From the NCBI RefSeq assembly GCF_002211285.1, contig NZ_LOKX01000003.1:124001-188000 (forward strand): 64,000 nt of DNA. Direction: 5' to 3'. This DNA comes from Rhizobium sp. R635. Lineage in GTDB: Bacteria > Pseudomonadota > Alphaproteobacteria > Rhizobiales > Rhizobiaceae. The notes beneath the pieces are model-generated. The model did not search any database. It saw nothing but the letters and a program-made list of their open reading frames with translations, and was not told the DNA's origin. Below are positions 46,114 through 57,065 of the stretch, piece after piece. How positions within the stretch are numbered: the stretch's first letter is position 1; every line of letters begins with the position of its first letter. The position numbers and the translations under genes are program-made.

Positions 46114-48717
46114 ATGACGAAACCGCGTCAGGCCGACGACTATAACGCACCGCTTGTCGATCGTGGGGGGCGTTCTGGCACGGTTTTGCGCATTCTCCTC
46201 CTGGCGATCGTGCTGATCGCGGCCGCCGGCGGCTTCGTCGTTTTCAAGCACTCGCTCGACAATGAGATCGTGCTCGGCGGTCTCGGCGTGCTCGCCATGG
46301 TCGGCATCTTCTTCCTGGTATCTTCCGTCATCGGCTTCATCGAGGTGATGCCGCAGCGCCAGTCCGACAGCCTGGCGCGCGCGTTCCTGAACAGCCATCC
46401 CGACGGCACGCTGATCACTGACGAAAAAGGCCGGATCATCTATGCCAACGCCGCCTATGGCGCGTTGACGGGCGCACGCAAGGCGACCGAGGTGCAGACG
46501 CTGGAAACGCTGCTTTCCCGTCACCGCGAATCCAACGAGGCGCTCTACAGGCTGGTCAACGGCCTGCGCGAGGGAAGGGAAGGCCGCGAGGAATTCCGTC
46601 TGCTGCGCGCGGTCGGCCCCGGCGGCAACGGCTCGGGCGCACACTGGTACCGGCTGAAGGCGCGGCTGCTCCAGCCGGAGGAGAACGGCGGCAAGCCGCT
46701 GCAGATCTGGCAGATTACCGACATCACCACCGAGCGCGACGATCAGGAGCGTTTCTTCAAGGAGCTGCAGAACGCGATCGACTATCTCGACCATGCGCCG
46801 GCCGGATTCTTCTCCGCTGGCAGGAAGGGCGAGATCTTCTATCTGAATGCGACGCTTGCGGAGTGGCTGAGCCTCGACCTCACCAAGTTCGTGCCGGGCT
46901 CGATGACGATCGGCGACGTCGTGGCGGGCGAGGGGCTGGCGCTGATCCAGTCGGTGCAGGCCGAACCGGGTTTGAAAAAGACCGTGACGCTCGATCTCGA
47001 CCTGCGCAAGACCAACGGCCAGAGCCTGCCGGTGCAGATCATCCACAGCGTCACTTCGATGCGCGACGGCGCGCCCGGCGAAAGCCGGACGATCGTGCTG
47101 GCGCGCGAAAAGAGCGACGAGAGCGGCCATTCCGCTTCGGCCGCGGCCATGCGCTTCACCCGCTTCTTCAACAACACGCCGATGGCGATCGCCTCGGTCG
47201 ATGGCGACGGGCGCATCCTGCGCACCAATGCGCCTTTCCTGAAGCTGTTCTCCGGCGTTGTCTCTCGTGACGATCTCGAAAGGCGGCCGCGTCTCGAAAC
47301 CATCGTGCAGGAGAGCGACCGGCCGCAGCTGGCCGAGGCGCTGGCGGCAGCGAAGGACCGGCAGGGCGACATCGCGCCGCTCGACACCCGCACGCCGACC
47401 GATGAGGCGCGCTATTTCCGCTTCTACGTCAACGCGGTCATCGACCAGAGCGACGAAGCGCCTGAGGAAGCGGCGATCGTTTATGCCGTCGAGGTGACCG
47501 AGCAGAAGGCGCTGGAAGCGCAGATGGCGCAGACGCAGAAGATGAATGCCGTGGGAACGCTTGCCGGCGGCATCGCGCACGACTTCAACAACGTGCTGAC
47601 GGCGATCCTGCTTTCCTCCGACCATCTGCTGCTGCAGGCGCGCCCCTCGGATGCGAGCTTCGCCGACCTGATGGAGATCAAGCGCAACGCCAATCGCGCC
47701 GCCGTGCTGGTGCGCCAGCTGCTCGCCTTCTCGCGCAAGCAGACGATGCGGCCCTCGGTGCTGAACCTGACCGACGTCGTCGGCGACCTGCGCATGCTGG
47801 TCGACCGGCTGCTCTCCGGCACCAATGTCAAACTCGACGTGCAGTATGGCCGTGATCTCTGGCCGGTCAAAACGGACCTTTCGCAATTCGAGCAGGTGCT
47901 GATCAACCTCTGCGTCAATGCGCGCGACGCCATGCCGGAGGGCGGCACGCTGACGCTGCGCACCCGCAATCTGACCGCCGCCGACGTTGCCGCCTTCAAC
48001 TATTCCTATATGCCGGCCGAGGACATGGTGCTGGTCGAGGTCGCCGATAACGGCACGGGCATTGCGCCTGAGATCATGGACAAGATCTTCGAGCCGTTCT
48101 TCACCACCAAGGATGTCGGCAAGGGAACCGGTCTCGGCCTCGCCATGGTCTATGGCATTGTCAAGCAATCGGGCGGTTACATCCAGCCGGAATCCGAAGT
48201 CGGCAAGGGCACGACCTTCCGTGTCTTCCTGCCGCGCCACATTCCGGAGCCGGCGGTTGCAGCGGAAGCGGGCGCGATAGACGGCGCCATTGCCGGAACG
48301 GAAGTGCTGCCGCCGCCCGTATCGTCGCAGCAGCCCGAGGACCTGACCGGCTCGGCCGTCGTTCTTCTCGTCGAGGATGAAGAGGCGGTGCGCCGCGGTG
48401 GCAAGCGCATGCTGGAAACACGGGGCTATACCGTGCACGAGGCGGGCTCGGGGGTCGAGGCACTGAGCATCATGGAAGAGCTCGACGGCAAGGTCGACAT
48501 CGTCGTCTCCGACGTCGTGATGCCCGAAATGGACGGCCCGACGCTGCTGCGCGAGCTGCGCAAGAACTATCCCGACCTGAAATTCATCTTCGTTTCAGGC
48601 TATGCCGAGGACGCGTTTGCCCGCAACCTGCCGCCGGATGCGAAATTCGGGTTCTTGCCGAAGCCGTTCTCGCTGAAGCAGCTGGCGGTGGTGGTGAAAG
48701 AGACGCTGGATAGTTAG
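46114..48717 (+). CDS. cckA: cell-cycle hybrid histidine kinase CckA
   Basis: 867 residues. Two membrane helices (about 25-44 and 53-74) are followed by PAS-like domains (about 85-205, 215-340, 345-470), a HisKA dimer with the phospho-site [16 protein letters not shown], an HATPase domain ([37 protein letters not shown]) and a receiver with [13 protein letters not shown]. The H-box and ATPase are typical of CckA, which drives the CtrA pathway through ChpT. ATG 46114 has GTGAGGAA upstream. chpT and ctrA are not in the window. Confidence 0.92.
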   Translation: MTKPRQADDYNAPLVDRGGRSGTVLRILLLAIVLIAAAGGFVVFKHSLDNEIVLGGLGVLAMVGIFFLVSSVIGFIEVMPQRQSDSLARAFLNSHPDGTLITDEKGRIIYANAAYGALTGARKATEVQTLETLLSRHRESNEALYRLVNGLREGREGREEFRLLRAVGPGGNGSGAHWYRLKARLLQPEENGGKPLQIWQITDITTERDDQERFFKELQNAIDYLDHAPAGFFSAGRKGEIFYLNATLAEWLSLDLTKFVPGSMTIGDVVAGEGLALIQSVQAEPGLKKTVTLDLDLRKTNGQSLPVQIIHSVTSMRDGAPGESRTIVLAREKSDESGHSASAAAMRFTRFFNNTPMAIASVDGDGRILRTNAPFLKLFSGVVSRDDLERRPRLETIVQESDRPQLAEALAAAKDRQGDIAPLDTRTPTDEARYFRFYVNAVIDQSDEAPEEAAIVYAVEVTEQKALEAQMAQTQKMNAVGTLAGGIAHDFNNVLTAILLSSDHLLLQARPSDASFADLMEIKRNANRAAVLVRQLLAFSRKQTMRPSVLNLTDVVGDLRMLVDRLLSGTNVKLDVQYGRDLWPVKTDLSQFEQVLINLCVNARDAMPEGGTLTLRTRNLTAADVAAFNYSYMPAEDMVLVEVADNGTGIAPEIMDKIFEPFFTTKDVGKGTGLGLAMVYGIVKQSGGYIQPESEVGKGTTFRVFLPRHIPEPAVAAEAGAIDGAIAGTEVLPPPVSSQQPEDLTGSAVVLLVEDEEAVRRGGKRMLETRGYTVHEAGSGVEALSIMEELDGKVDIVVSDVVMPEMDGPTLLRELRKNYPDLKFIFVSGYAEDAFARNLPPDAKFGFLPKPFSLKQLAVVVKETLDS

Positions 48718-48758
48718 GGCTGCGGCTTGGCGGTTTCAGTAGAGGGTGCGCTGTGTGG

Positions 48759-48932
48759 TACCCCCTCTGTCCTGCTGGACATCTCCCCCACAAGGGGGGA
48801 GATCGACAAGCGGCCTGACCGTCGCACACAGCTACCGCTTTGCCGGGCGACAACGCTTGTTGTTTGGGGAGCCGCGCACCCAGCCGATCTCCCTCCTTGT
48901 GGGGGAGATGTCCGGCAGGACAGAGGGGGTGC
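48759..48932. repeat. long inverted repeat, dispersed palindromic element
   Basis: Arms 48759-48805 and 48885-48932 are nearly identical in inverted orientation over about 46 bases (CCCCCTCTGTCCTGCTGGAC, then ATCTCCCCCACAAGG and following). About 79 bases separate them. The CCCACAAGGGGG core is shared with the repeat at 16685-16801. It lies between the ends of cckA and psuG and may stop transcription from both. Confidence 0.85.
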
Positions 48933-48981
48933 TACACGGCACTATCTATCTGTATGGCCGGACCAGTTCGCCCGTCAAAAA

Positions 48982-49908
48982 TTACTCGCCCAGCGCCACG
49001 GCAATCTCCGCCGCAAGCCGGGCATTGTTCTCCACCAATGCAATATTCGTCTTCAGGCTCTGCCCGTCCGTCAGGTCGAAGATGGTCGAGAGCAGATACG
49101 GCGTCACCGCCTTGCCGGTGATTTCGTCGCGCTCGGCGCTATCAAGTGCCCGCTCGATATAGATTTCCATTTCCTCGCGCGCGATCTCGTCGGCTTCGGG
49201 CACCGGATTGGCGACGAGCATGCCGCCATCGATGCCGAGCTGATCGCGCACGGTCTGGAAATTGGCGATGGCCGCCGGGCTGTTCAGCGACAGCGGGCTT
49301 GGAATGCCCGAGGAGCGCGACCAGAAGGCGGGGAATTCTTCGCTCTCATAGGTGACGACGGGTACGCCGCGGGTTTCCAGCACTTCCAGCGTCTTCGGAA
49401 TGTCGAGGATCGCCTTGGCGCCGGCGCAGACGACGATGACGCCGGTGCGCGCCAGTTCTTCCAGATCGGCCGATATATCGAAGCTTTCCTCGGCGCCGCG
49501 ATGCACGCCGCCGATGCCGCCGGTGGCAAAGACGCGGATGCCGGCGCGGGCTGCCGCAATCATCGTCGCCGCGACCGTGGTGGCGCCGGTGCGGCGCTCG
49601 GCGATCGCGAAAGCGAGGTCAGCGCGCGACACCTTCATCACATCAGTCGCCTTGGCGAGCTGCTCCAGTTCGGCGGATTCAAGGCCGATATGCAAGGTGC
49701 CGTGGATGACGGCGATCGTTGCCGGGACGGCGCCCTGTTCGCGGATGATCGTCTCGACGCTGCGGGCCATCTCGATATTGCCGGGGTAGGGCATGCCGTG
49801 GGTGATGATGGTCGATTCCAGCGCCACCAGCGGCGCGCCGCGCTGCTTGGCGCTGGCGACTTCCTTCGAATAGGCGATCGGCAGAAGAGGAGAGATGGGC
49901 TTGGTCAT
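48982..49908 (-). CDS. psuG: pseudouridine-5'-phosphate glycosidase
   Basis: A 308-residue enzyme that splits pseudouridine 5'-phosphate into uracil and ribose 5-phosphate. Signatures include VALESTIITHGMPYPGN at the N-terminus, FATGGIGGVHRGAEESFDIS and VTYESEEFPAFWS. It lies 88 bases after psuK in the same direction, forming the usual pseudouridine catabolism pair. ATG 49908 has AGGAAAAG upstream. A dedicated transporter is not adjacent. Confidence 0.93.
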   Translation of the reverse strand: MTKPISPLLPIAYSKEVASAKQRGAPLVALESTIITHGMPYPGNIEMARSVETIIREQGAVPATIAVIHGTLHIGLESAELEQLAKATDVMKVSRADLAFAIAERRTGATTVAATMIAAARAGIRVFATGGIGGVHRGAEESFDISADLEELARTGVIVVCAGAKAILDIPKTLEVLETRGVPVVTYESEEFPAFWSRSSGIPSPLSLNSPAAIANFQTVRDQLGIDGGMLVANPVPEADEIAREEMEIYIERALDSAERDEITGKAVTPYLLSTIFDLTDGQSLKTNIALVENNARLAAEIAVALGE

Positions 49909-49996
49909 GATCTTTTCCTGTGATCGGCAGAGCATGATACCGAAAAGCCGGGCGGGTTTCGAACGGCGTCATGCTCAACTCTTTAATTCAGCCGCT

Positions 49997-50941
49997 TCAA
50001 TGCAGAATTCTGGCCTCGGGAACAAGGGCAAGCGCCTCATTCAGGAGAACCGGCGTCAGATTTTCATTGACGGCGTGCCGCGACTGCACGGTCAGCACTG
50101 CTGCTGCCGCGCCGTGGCGAACAGCCTCCGCGAGCGGCAAGCCTGACATCAAGGCGGCGAGTGTGCCGGCGGCAAGGGAATCTCCGGCGCCCGTGACGTC
50201 GGCGACGGTCTCGGCGATCGGCGGCTGCAGCGTCACGGCGCGGCCCTCACAAATCGCAACCAGCTCGCGCCGGCCGCGGGTGACGACGGCGTTTCGGATG
50301 CCGATTTCGTTCAGGAGCGGCGGCCAATCGCCCACATCCTCCGGCTGTCCGCCGGTAAGGGCAGCGGCTTCGGCCTCGTTCAGGAACAGATAGTCGATAT
50401 CCTCGATGCAGGGTTTCAGCCTGACAACCTTGGCCGGCGAGATCGCGATCGCCGCGACGGGTTTTGCGAGGGAGCGCGCCTTCGCGACGATTGCCGAGAT
50501 CGTCTCTTCCGGCAGGTTGGCATCGAAAAGGATGAAATCATGGGCGGCGAAGGCTTCCCGCACCCAGCGGATGGAGAGCCGGCGCGGCACGAAGAAACGG
50601 TAGAGTTCCATGTCGGCAAGGGCGATGACGAGGTTGCCGTCCTTCTCGATGATCGCCGTGTAACTCGGCGTCTTGCGGTCGAGGAAAACGAAGGGGCGGT
50701 CATCGACGCCGGCGAAATCGGCGGCTTCACCGACCATCTCGCCGGTAGCGTCGCCGCCGCGCGGCGAGATCATCGTCACTTGAAAGCCGAGCCTTGCGAG
50801 ATTGCGCGCGGCGTTGAAGCCGCCGCCGCCCGGTTCCTCGAACCATGTGCCGGGATTGCTGGCGCCTGGCGCCGTCTCGCCGGAAATACGGCCGCGCCGA
50901 TCGATATGGGCGCCGCCGAGAACGAGAATCTTTTTCTTCAT
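49997..50941 (-). CDS. psuK: PfkB-family pseudouridine kinase
   Basis: A 314-residue ribokinase-fold kinase. The N-terminal motif GGAHIDRRGRISGET and the GG-rich substrate loop EEPGGGGFNAARNLARLG are followed by the ATP/anion-hole motif DVTGAGDSLAAGT with catalytic Asp in GAGD. Its position directly before psuG makes pseudouridine the likely substrate, giving pseudouridine 5'-phosphate. The start is ATG 50941 with GGAGAGCAG upstream. It diverges from recA. Confidence 0.9.
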   Translation of the reverse strand: MKKKILVLGGAHIDRRGRISGETAPGASNPGTWFEEPGGGGFNAARNLARLGFQVTMISPRGGDATGEMVGEAADFAGVDDRPFVFLDRKTPSYTAIIEKDGNLVIALADMELYRFFVPRRLSIRWVREAFAAHDFILFDANLPEETISAIVAKARSLAKPVAAIAISPAKVVRLKPCIEDIDYLFLNEAEAAALTGGQPEDVGDWPPLLNEIGIRNAVVTRGRRELVAICEGRAVTLQPPIAETVADVTGAGDSLAAGTLAALMSGLPLAEAVRHGAAAAVLTVQSRHAVNENLTPVLLNEALALVPEARILH

Positions 50942-51097
50942 TTCAGCTGCTCTCCTGGCGCCGAAGGAGCGAATCGACCGGGAGAGCACCGTTCCGCCGG
51001 AGCCGGTTTTGACGGCTTAAGCCTTTGCTTTGCATCGATAAAACAAATATAGAACACGAACCGTTTTACCTTTTTCTTTCAATTGTTTGATCGCCTA

Positions 51098-51123
51098 TTG
51101 CGGGAGTGGAACAAATAGGGTAC
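51098..51123. promoter_or_regulatory. SOS (LexA) operator upstream of recA
   Basis: TTG-N11-CAA (51098-51114) overlaps GAAC-N7-GTAC (51109-51123), whose complement GTAC-N7-GTTC is one mismatch from the alphaproteobacterial LexA consensus GTTC-N7-GTTC. It lies about 50 bases before the recA start codon, where the promoter is expected. Confidence 0.75.
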
Positions 51124-51170
51124 AAACTCGACATTGCTTGAGCGGCTTCAATAACCTAAAGGTGGATCGG

Positions 51171-52259
<1,089 letters not shown>

Positions 52260-52300
52260 TTTTCGCGCTCAGTTCGTCTGCCAGTCCATTTGAAAGTCAG

Positions 52301-52340
52301 ACCGGCCGCATTCCCTGATCAGAATGCGGCCGGTTTTGTT
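52301..52340 (+). terminator. recA intrinsic terminator
   Basis: A perfect 13-bp stem (ACCGGCCGCATTC with GAATGCGGCCGGT, 8-base loop) is followed by TTTGTTTG. It separates recA from alaS, which must therefore have its own promoter in the next 85 bases. Confidence 0.92.
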
Positions 52341-52424
52341 TGTCGGCTGGACAGTGGCGGAGGCGAACGTTAAAAGCCGATGGATTTGTATTTATCCGCC
52401 TTGGGCAGCATTGAAGGGCATAGA

Positions 52425-55079
52425 ATGAGCGGCGTGAACGATATCCGGTCGACCTTCCTCGACTATTTCAAGAAGAACGGCCACGAGATCGTTCCGTCTA
52501 GCCCGCTCGTGCCGCGTAACGACCCGACGCTGATGTTCACCAATGCCGGCATGGTGCAGTTCAAGAACGTCTTTACCGGCCTGGAAAAGCGTCCCTATTC
52601 CACGGCGACGACCTCGCAGAAGTGCGTGCGCGCCGGCGGCAAGCATAACGACCTCGACAATGTCGGTTATACCGCGCGTCACCTGACCTTCTTCGAAATG
52701 CTCGGCAACTTCTCCTTTGGCGACTATTTCAAGGAGAATGCGATCGAGCTTGCCTGGAAGCTCGTGACCGAGGGGTTCGACCTGCCGAAGCATCGCCTGC
52801 TGGTGACCGTCTATTCCGAAGACGAGGAAGCAGCGGCGCTGTGGAAGAAGATCGCCGGCTTCTCCGACGACAAGATCATCCGTATCCCAACCTCCGACAA
52901 TTTCTGGCAGATGGGCGATACCGGCCCCTGCGGCCCTTGCTCTGAAATCTTCATCGACCAGGGCGAGAACGTCTGGGGCGGCCCTCCCGGTTCGCCCGAG
53001 GAAGATGGCGACCGGTTCCTGGAATTCTGGAACCTCGTCTTCATGCAGTTCGAACAGACCGAGCCCGGCGTGCGCAACCCGCTGCCGCGTCCGTCGATCG
53101 ATACCGGCATGGGCCTGGAGCGTATGGCCTGCATTCTCCAGGGCGTTCAGAGCGTTTTCGACACCGACCTGTTCCGCACGCTGACCGGCGCGATCGAGGA
53201 TGCCGTCGGCGTCAAGGCCGCGGGCAGTGCCAGCCATCGCGTCATCGCCGATCACCTGCGCTCCTCCGCCTTCCTGATCGCCGACGGCGTTCTGCCGTCG
53301 AATGAGGGCCGCGGCTACGTGCTGCGCCGTATCATGCGCCGCGCCATGCGCCATGCCCAGCTTCTCGGCGCCAAGGAGCCGTTGATCTACAAGCTTCTGC
53401 CGACGCTGGTGCAGCAGATGGGCCGGGCCTATCCGGAGCTCGTGCGTGCCGAAGCACTGATCTCCGAGACGCTGAAGCTCGAGGAAAACCGCTTCCGCAA
53501 GACGTTGGAACGTGGCCTGTCGCTTCTATCCGACGCGACCGCCGACCTTTCCAAGGGCGACATGCTCGATGGAGAGACGGCTTTCAAGCTCTATGATACC
53601 TACGGTTTCCCGCTCGACCTGACGCAGGATGCGCTGCGTGCCCGTGAAATCGGCGTCGATATATCGGGCTTTACCGATGCGATGCAGCGCCAGAAGGCCG
53701 AAGCCCGTTCGCATTGGGCCGGCTCCGGCGAGAAGGCAACGGAAACCGTCTGGTTCGAACTTAGGGAAAAGCACGGCGCGACCGAGTTTCTCGGTTACGA
53801 CACGGAGACCGCCGAAGGCGTTGTCCAGGCGATCGTCCGCGATGGTGCGGTTGCGACCGAGACCAAGGCCGGCGACAAGGTGCAGATCGTCGTCAGCCAG
53901 ACGCCGTTCTATGGCGAATCCGGCGGCCAGATGGGTGATACCGGCGTGATCTCCTCCGACCACGGCAAGATCGAGATATCGGATACGCAGAAGAAGGGCG
54001 AAGGCCTCTTCGTGCATTCCGGAACCGTGATCGAAGGCGTGTTCAAGGCCGGCGACGCTGTTGTGTTGACGGTCGATCATGCCCGCCGTTCGCGCCTGCG
54101 CGCCAACCATTCTGCAACCCATCTGCTGCATGAGGCAATGCGCGAGGTGCTCGGCACCCATGTCGCCCAGAAGGGTTCGCTGGTCGCGCCCGAGCGCCTG
54201 CGTTTCGACGTGTCGCATCCGAAGCCGATGTCTGCGGAAGAACTGAAGATCGTCGAGGACATGGCCAATGAGATCGTGCTGCAGAATGCGCCGGTCACGA
54301 CCCGCCTGATGAGCGTTGACGACGCCATCGCCGAAGGCGCCATGGCGCTGTTCGGCGAGAAGTACGGCGATGAAGTGCGTGTCGTGTCGATGGGCACAGG
54401 CCTTCATGGCGCAAAGAGCAACAAGCCTTACTCGGTCGAGCTTTGCGGTGGCACGCATGTGTCGGCTACCGGGCAGATCGGCCTCGTGCGCATCCTCGGC
54501 GAAAGCGCCGTCGGTGCAGGGGTTCGCCGTATCGAAGCGGTGACCGGTGAATCGGCGCGCGAATATCTCGCCGAGCAGGACGAGCGCGTGAAGACGCTCG
54601 CTGCCTCGCTGAAAGTTCAGCCTTCGGAAGTTCTGTCGCGCGTCGAAGCGCTGATGGACGAGCGCCGCAAGCTCGAAAAGGAACTGGCCGACGCCAAGCG
54701 CAAGCTTGCCATGGGCGGCGGGCAGGGCGGTTCTGCCGATGCCGTGCGCGAGGTCGCCGGAGTGAAGTTCCTCGGTAAGGCCGTGGCCGGCGTCGATCCG
54801 AAGGACCTCAAGGGTCTGGCCGATGACGGCAAAGCCAGCATCGGCTCCGGCGTCGTGACGCTCATCGGCGTGTCCGAGGATGGCAAGGCAAGTGCTGTTG
54901 TTGCGGTGACACCGGATCTGGTGCAGCGCTTCAGCGCCGTCGATCTGGTGCGCGTTGCTTCTGCCGCGCTCGGCGGCAAGGGCGGCGGAGGTCGTCCCGA
55001 CATGGCGCAGGCCGGCGGCCCTGATGGCGCCAAGGCTGATGAGGCGCTTGAGGCTGTTGCAGCGGCACTTGCGGGCTGA
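52425..55079 (+). CDS. alaS: alanyl-tRNA synthetase
   Basis: An 884-residue class II synthetase charging tRNA-Ala. The N-terminal domain has [37 protein letters not shown] and [10 protein letters not shown]. The editing domain shows [15 protein letters not shown], with Cys-dependent zinc site [14 protein letters not shown]. The C-Ala domain ends with a glycine-rich stretch ([16 protein letters not shown]). Length and domain order are normal. ATG 52425 is chosen over one 15 codons upstream because the conserved domain starts shortly after. Confidence 0.98.
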   Translation: MSGVNDIRSTFLDYFKKNGHEIVPSSPLVPRNDPTLMFTNAGMVQFKNVFTGLEKRPYSTATTSQKCVRAGGKHNDLDNVGYTARHLTFFEMLGNFSFGDYFKENAIELAWKLVTEGFDLPKHRLLVTVYSEDEEAAALWKKIAGFSDDKIIRIPTSDNFWQMGDTGPCGPCSEIFIDQGENVWGGPPGSPEEDGDRFLEFWNLVFMQFEQTEPGVRNPLPRPSIDTGMGLERMACILQGVQSVFDTDLFRTLTGAIEDAVGVKAAGSASHRVIADHLRSSAFLIADGVLPSNEGRGYVLRRIMRRAMRHAQLLGAKEPLIYKLLPTLVQQMGRAYPELVRAEALISETLKLEENRFRKTLERGLSLLSDATADLSKGDMLDGETAFKLYDTYGFPLDLTQDALRAREIGVDISGFTDAMQRQKAEARSHWAGSGEKATETVWFELREKHGATEFLGYDTETAEGVVQAIVRDGAVATETKAGDKVQIVVSQTPFYGESGGQMGDTGVISSDHGKIEISDTQKKGEGLFVHSGTVIEGVFKAGDAVVLTVDHARRSRLRANHSATHLLHEAMREVLGTHVAQKGSLVAPERLRFDVSHPKPMSAEELKIVEDMANEIVLQNAPVTTRLMSVDDAIAEGAMALFGEKYGDEVRVVSMGTGLHGAKSNKPYSVELCGGTHVSATGQIGLVRILGESAVGAGVRRIEAVTGESAREYLAEQDERVKTLAASLKVQPSEVLSRVEALMDERRKLEKELADAKRKLAMGGGQGGSADAVREVAGVKFLGKAVAGVDPKDLKGLADDGKASIGSGVVTLIGVSEDGKASAVVAVTPDLVQRFSAVDLVRVASAALGGKGGGGRPDMAQAGGPDGAKADEALEAVAAALAG

Positions 55080-55446
55080 CCTGCCGTCCATTCCGCAGTT
55101 TCGAAAAGGCGGCAGCTCGGCTTCCGCCCAAGCTACATCATTCCTGTGACCTCAGGGCTTTGCCCGAGGGATGTCACAGGAATCCAGTGCGCCCAAGTCC
55201 TTGGGCGCGAAGGACTCTTTTCTTTAGGTGCTGATTCATTCACGGCGCAGACGCGCCGTGGCTGGATTCCTGTGACGAGCACAGGAATGAGGGAGGGGAG
55301 GCGGCGTAGCCGACATATGGCGACGCTTTTCTCTGCCGCTTACGGGGCGATGACATAGCGTTGGCGCTCCGGACCGCGCAAGTGCGCAGGATTTGTCAAA
55401 TCGATATATGGTTCTTTTCAGCCGATCGATTTGCACGAGGTTTGAC
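55080..55446. other. intergenic region filled by palindromic element
   Basis: The 367 bases between alaS and the AraC-type gene hold a 153-bp multi-hairpin repeat (55138-55290) and, to its right, the likely regulator promoter with TTGTCAAATCGATATATGG near 55394-55413. No gene was seen. Confidence 0.5.
55138..55290. repeat. multi-hairpin (cloverleaf-like) palindromic repeat
   Basis: An outer stem TCATTCCTGTG/CACAGGAATGA (55138-55148, 55280-55290) encloses one hairpin (55150-55169) and an inner stem GTCACAGGAATCCAG/CTGGATTCCTGTGAC (55173-55187, 55262-55276). The inner stem contains two perfect 8-bp hairpins, GCGCCCAA/TTGGGCGC (55189-55208) and CACGGCGC/GCGCCGTG (55241-55260). The unit ATTCCTGTGAC..CACAGGAAT occurs twice in opposite orientation. 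Confidence 0.85.
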
Positions 55447-56298
55447 ATGAACGGCGAAACGGCATGGGCACTTTACGAAAGCCGTCTGAGACGGGTTTCG
55501 GCCTATATTCACGACCACCTCGAGGAGGAGCTGGATATGGAGCGCCTGGCCGAAATCGCCTGTCTGTCGAGCTATCACTGGCACAGGATCTACCGGGCGA
55601 TCTATGGCGGGACGCTGGCGGCCACCGTCAAGCGGCTGCGGCTGCATCGCGCGGCGGGCGAGATCGTCGGCACGGAGCTTGCCGTCGGCGAAATTGCAAA
55701 GCGATCAGGCTATCCCAATCTCCAATCCTTCAATCGCATCTTCAAGTCGGTCTACGGCATGCCGCCGGCCCGCTACCGGAAAGAGGGAAGCCACACAGCC
55801 TTCGAACCCTCACCTGACGGAAAGACCAAAGCCATGTTCGACGTGACCATACGCGAGATCGGGCCAACCGAGTTGATCGGTGTTGCCCATACCGGTTCCT
55901 ATATGCAGATCGGCAAAGCCTTCGAGACCTTGTTCGGAACGCTTTACGCCCGCGGCCTCGCAAGGCCCGAAATGCGGATGATCGGCGTCTATTTCGATGA
56001 CCCGGACATCGTGCCGGCCGAAAAACTGCGCTCAGTCGCCTGCGTCACCGGCACCTCCGAGCTTCCTGCCGAGGCGCCGTTCGAACGACGCGGGATCGAG
56101 GGCGGCGAATATGCCGTGCTGCGCCATAAGGGTCCCTATGCCGACATGCACAAGGCCTACCAGTGGCTCTATGCGGAATGGCTGCCCAAATCGGGGCGGC
56201 AGCTGAAGGACAGCGTCATGTTCGAGGAATATCTCAACAACCCGCGCGAGGTGCCGCCGACAGAACTGATGACGGACATTTATATGCCGCTCGCCTGA
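55447..56298 (+). CDS. AraC-family regulator with GyrI-like effector domain
   Basis: 283 residues. An N-terminal AraC-type DNA-binding domain (about 12-110) has two helix-turn-helix units: MERLAEIACLSSYHWHRIY and GEIAKRSGYPNLQSFNRIFK. A GyrI-like/BacR effector-binding domain (about 130-283; VTIREIGPTELIGVAHTGSY, DIYMPLA at the end) follows. This order resembles Rob/SoxS-type multidrug or small-molecule-responsive activators; the ligand is unknown. ATG 55447 follows GAGG. No transporter is adjacent, so its targets are elsewhere. Confidence 0.9.
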   Translation: MNGETAWALYESRLRRVSAYIHDHLEEELDMERLAEIACLSSYHWHRIYRAIYGGTLAATVKRLRLHRAAGEIVGTELAVGEIAKRSGYPNLQSFNRIFKSVYGMPPARYRKEGSHTAFEPSPDGKTKAMFDVTIREIGPTELIGVAHTGSYMQIGKAFETLFGTLYARGLARPEMRMIGVYFDDPDIVPAEKLRSVACVTGTSELPAEAPFERRGIEGGEYAVLRHKGPYADMHKAYQWLYAEWLPKSGRQLKDSVMFEEYLNNPREVPPTELMTDIYMPLA

Positions 56299-56364
56299 CG
56301 GCGAATATTTCAGGCAGTCATGGCGGACAAAGCGGCATGCTGCAATGGCAGAAGCATTTTCTAT

Positions 56365-56400
56365 TGCTATCTGTGTAGCTTGTAAGCTACACAGATAGCA
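56365..56400. promoter_or_regulatory. 36-bp palindrome overlapping toxin start codon
   Basis: TGCTATCTGTGTAGCTT and AAGCTACACAGATAGCA form 17-bp perfect arms around a GT centre. The last base is the A of the higB-like ATG. It is the probable operator for autoregulation by the toxin-antitoxin pair. In mRNA it would be a hairpin covering the ribosome-binding region. Confidence 0.75.
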
Positions 56401-56738
56401 TGAAGCGGTATGAAATCGAGACCTATGTCAACGAGGCTGGCCAATCTCCGGTGCAGGAATGGCTGGCACAGATAAAGGACAAAACCGCTCGAACGAAACT
56501 CTATGCCCGCATTGATCGCGCAAGCTTTGGAAACTTTGGCGACTGGAAAAGCCTTCAAGGGGTCAAAGAAATCTATGAGTTGCGTGAACACTACGGCCAA
56601 GGTTACCGCGTCTATTATACTATCGTCGGCCAGAAGATAGTTTTGCTGTTGGCAGGCTCCACCAAGCAGGACCAGAATAAGGCGATAACGAAAGCCGCGG
56701 AATATCTGGCTGACTACAAACGGAGGGTAAAACCATGA
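56400..56738 (+). CDS. RelE/HigB-type toxin
   Basis: A 112-residue toxin of the RelE/ParE superfamily, in the Gp49/DUF891-like (HigB) branch. The central part GDWKSLQGVKEIYELREHYG, RVYYTIVGQKIVLLLAGSTK is the family signature, and a basic C-terminus AAEYLADYKRRVKP follows. Such toxins usually cleave ribosome-bound mRNA. Toxin precedes antitoxin, as in HigBA; the genes overlap by four bases (ATGA). No Shine-Dalgarno is visible because the palindrome occupies the site. The region is AT-richer than its neighbours. Confidence 0.85.
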   Translation: MKRYEIETYVNEAGQSPVQEWLAQIKDKTARTKLYARIDRASFGNFGDWKSLQGVKEIYELREHYGQGYRVYYTIVGQKIVLLLAGSTKQDQNKAITKAAEYLADYKRRVKP

Positions 56739-57040
56739 CCGCACCCAGCAAGACTTTCGATTTTCAGGATCGCGACAACCTCCTGCGCGACCCTGAGCAA
56801 GCCTCCATCTACTTGGCCGAATGCCTTGAAGATGGTGATATGGAGCTTTTTCAAGAAGCCCTGCGCAATGTAGCCAAAGCGCAGATTGGCGGTGTTCGTG
56901 CCGTCGCCGAGCAGGCTCACCTAAGCCGTGAAAACCTGTACCGAGCCCTCTCCAAGAACGGTAAGCCGCAATTGGAGACCGTTTCAAAGATGCTATCAGC
57001 CCTCGGGCTGAAATTCACGGTCACGCCTGCGCACCGGTAG
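56735..57040 (+). CDS. HigA-type antitoxin (helix-turn-helix)
   Basis: A 101-residue antitoxin of the addiction-module antidote family. An N-terminal helical part (DRDNLLRDPEQASIYLAECL) precedes an XRE-like helix-turn-helix: GGVRAVAEQAHLSRENLYRA and GKPQLETVSKMLSALGLKF. It should neutralise the upstream toxin and bind the 36-bp palindrome as repressor. Its ATG overlaps the toxin stop, giving coupled translation and a GGAGG-like site (AACGGAGGG) inside the toxin gene. Confidence 0.88.
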   Translation: MTAPSKTFDFQDRDNLLRDPEQASIYLAECLEDGDMELFQEALRNVAKAQIGGVRAVAEQAHLSRENLYRALSKNGKPQLETVSKMLSALGLKFTVTPAHR

Positions 57041-57065
57041 GGAGCAGGAAATCGCAGCATTTAGC

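Noticed and set aside
46099..48438. A 779-codon minus-strand frame opposite cckA
   Set aside because: The plus strand encodes all CckA domains in order. The antisense translation is Arg/His/Asp-rich without recognisable motifs.
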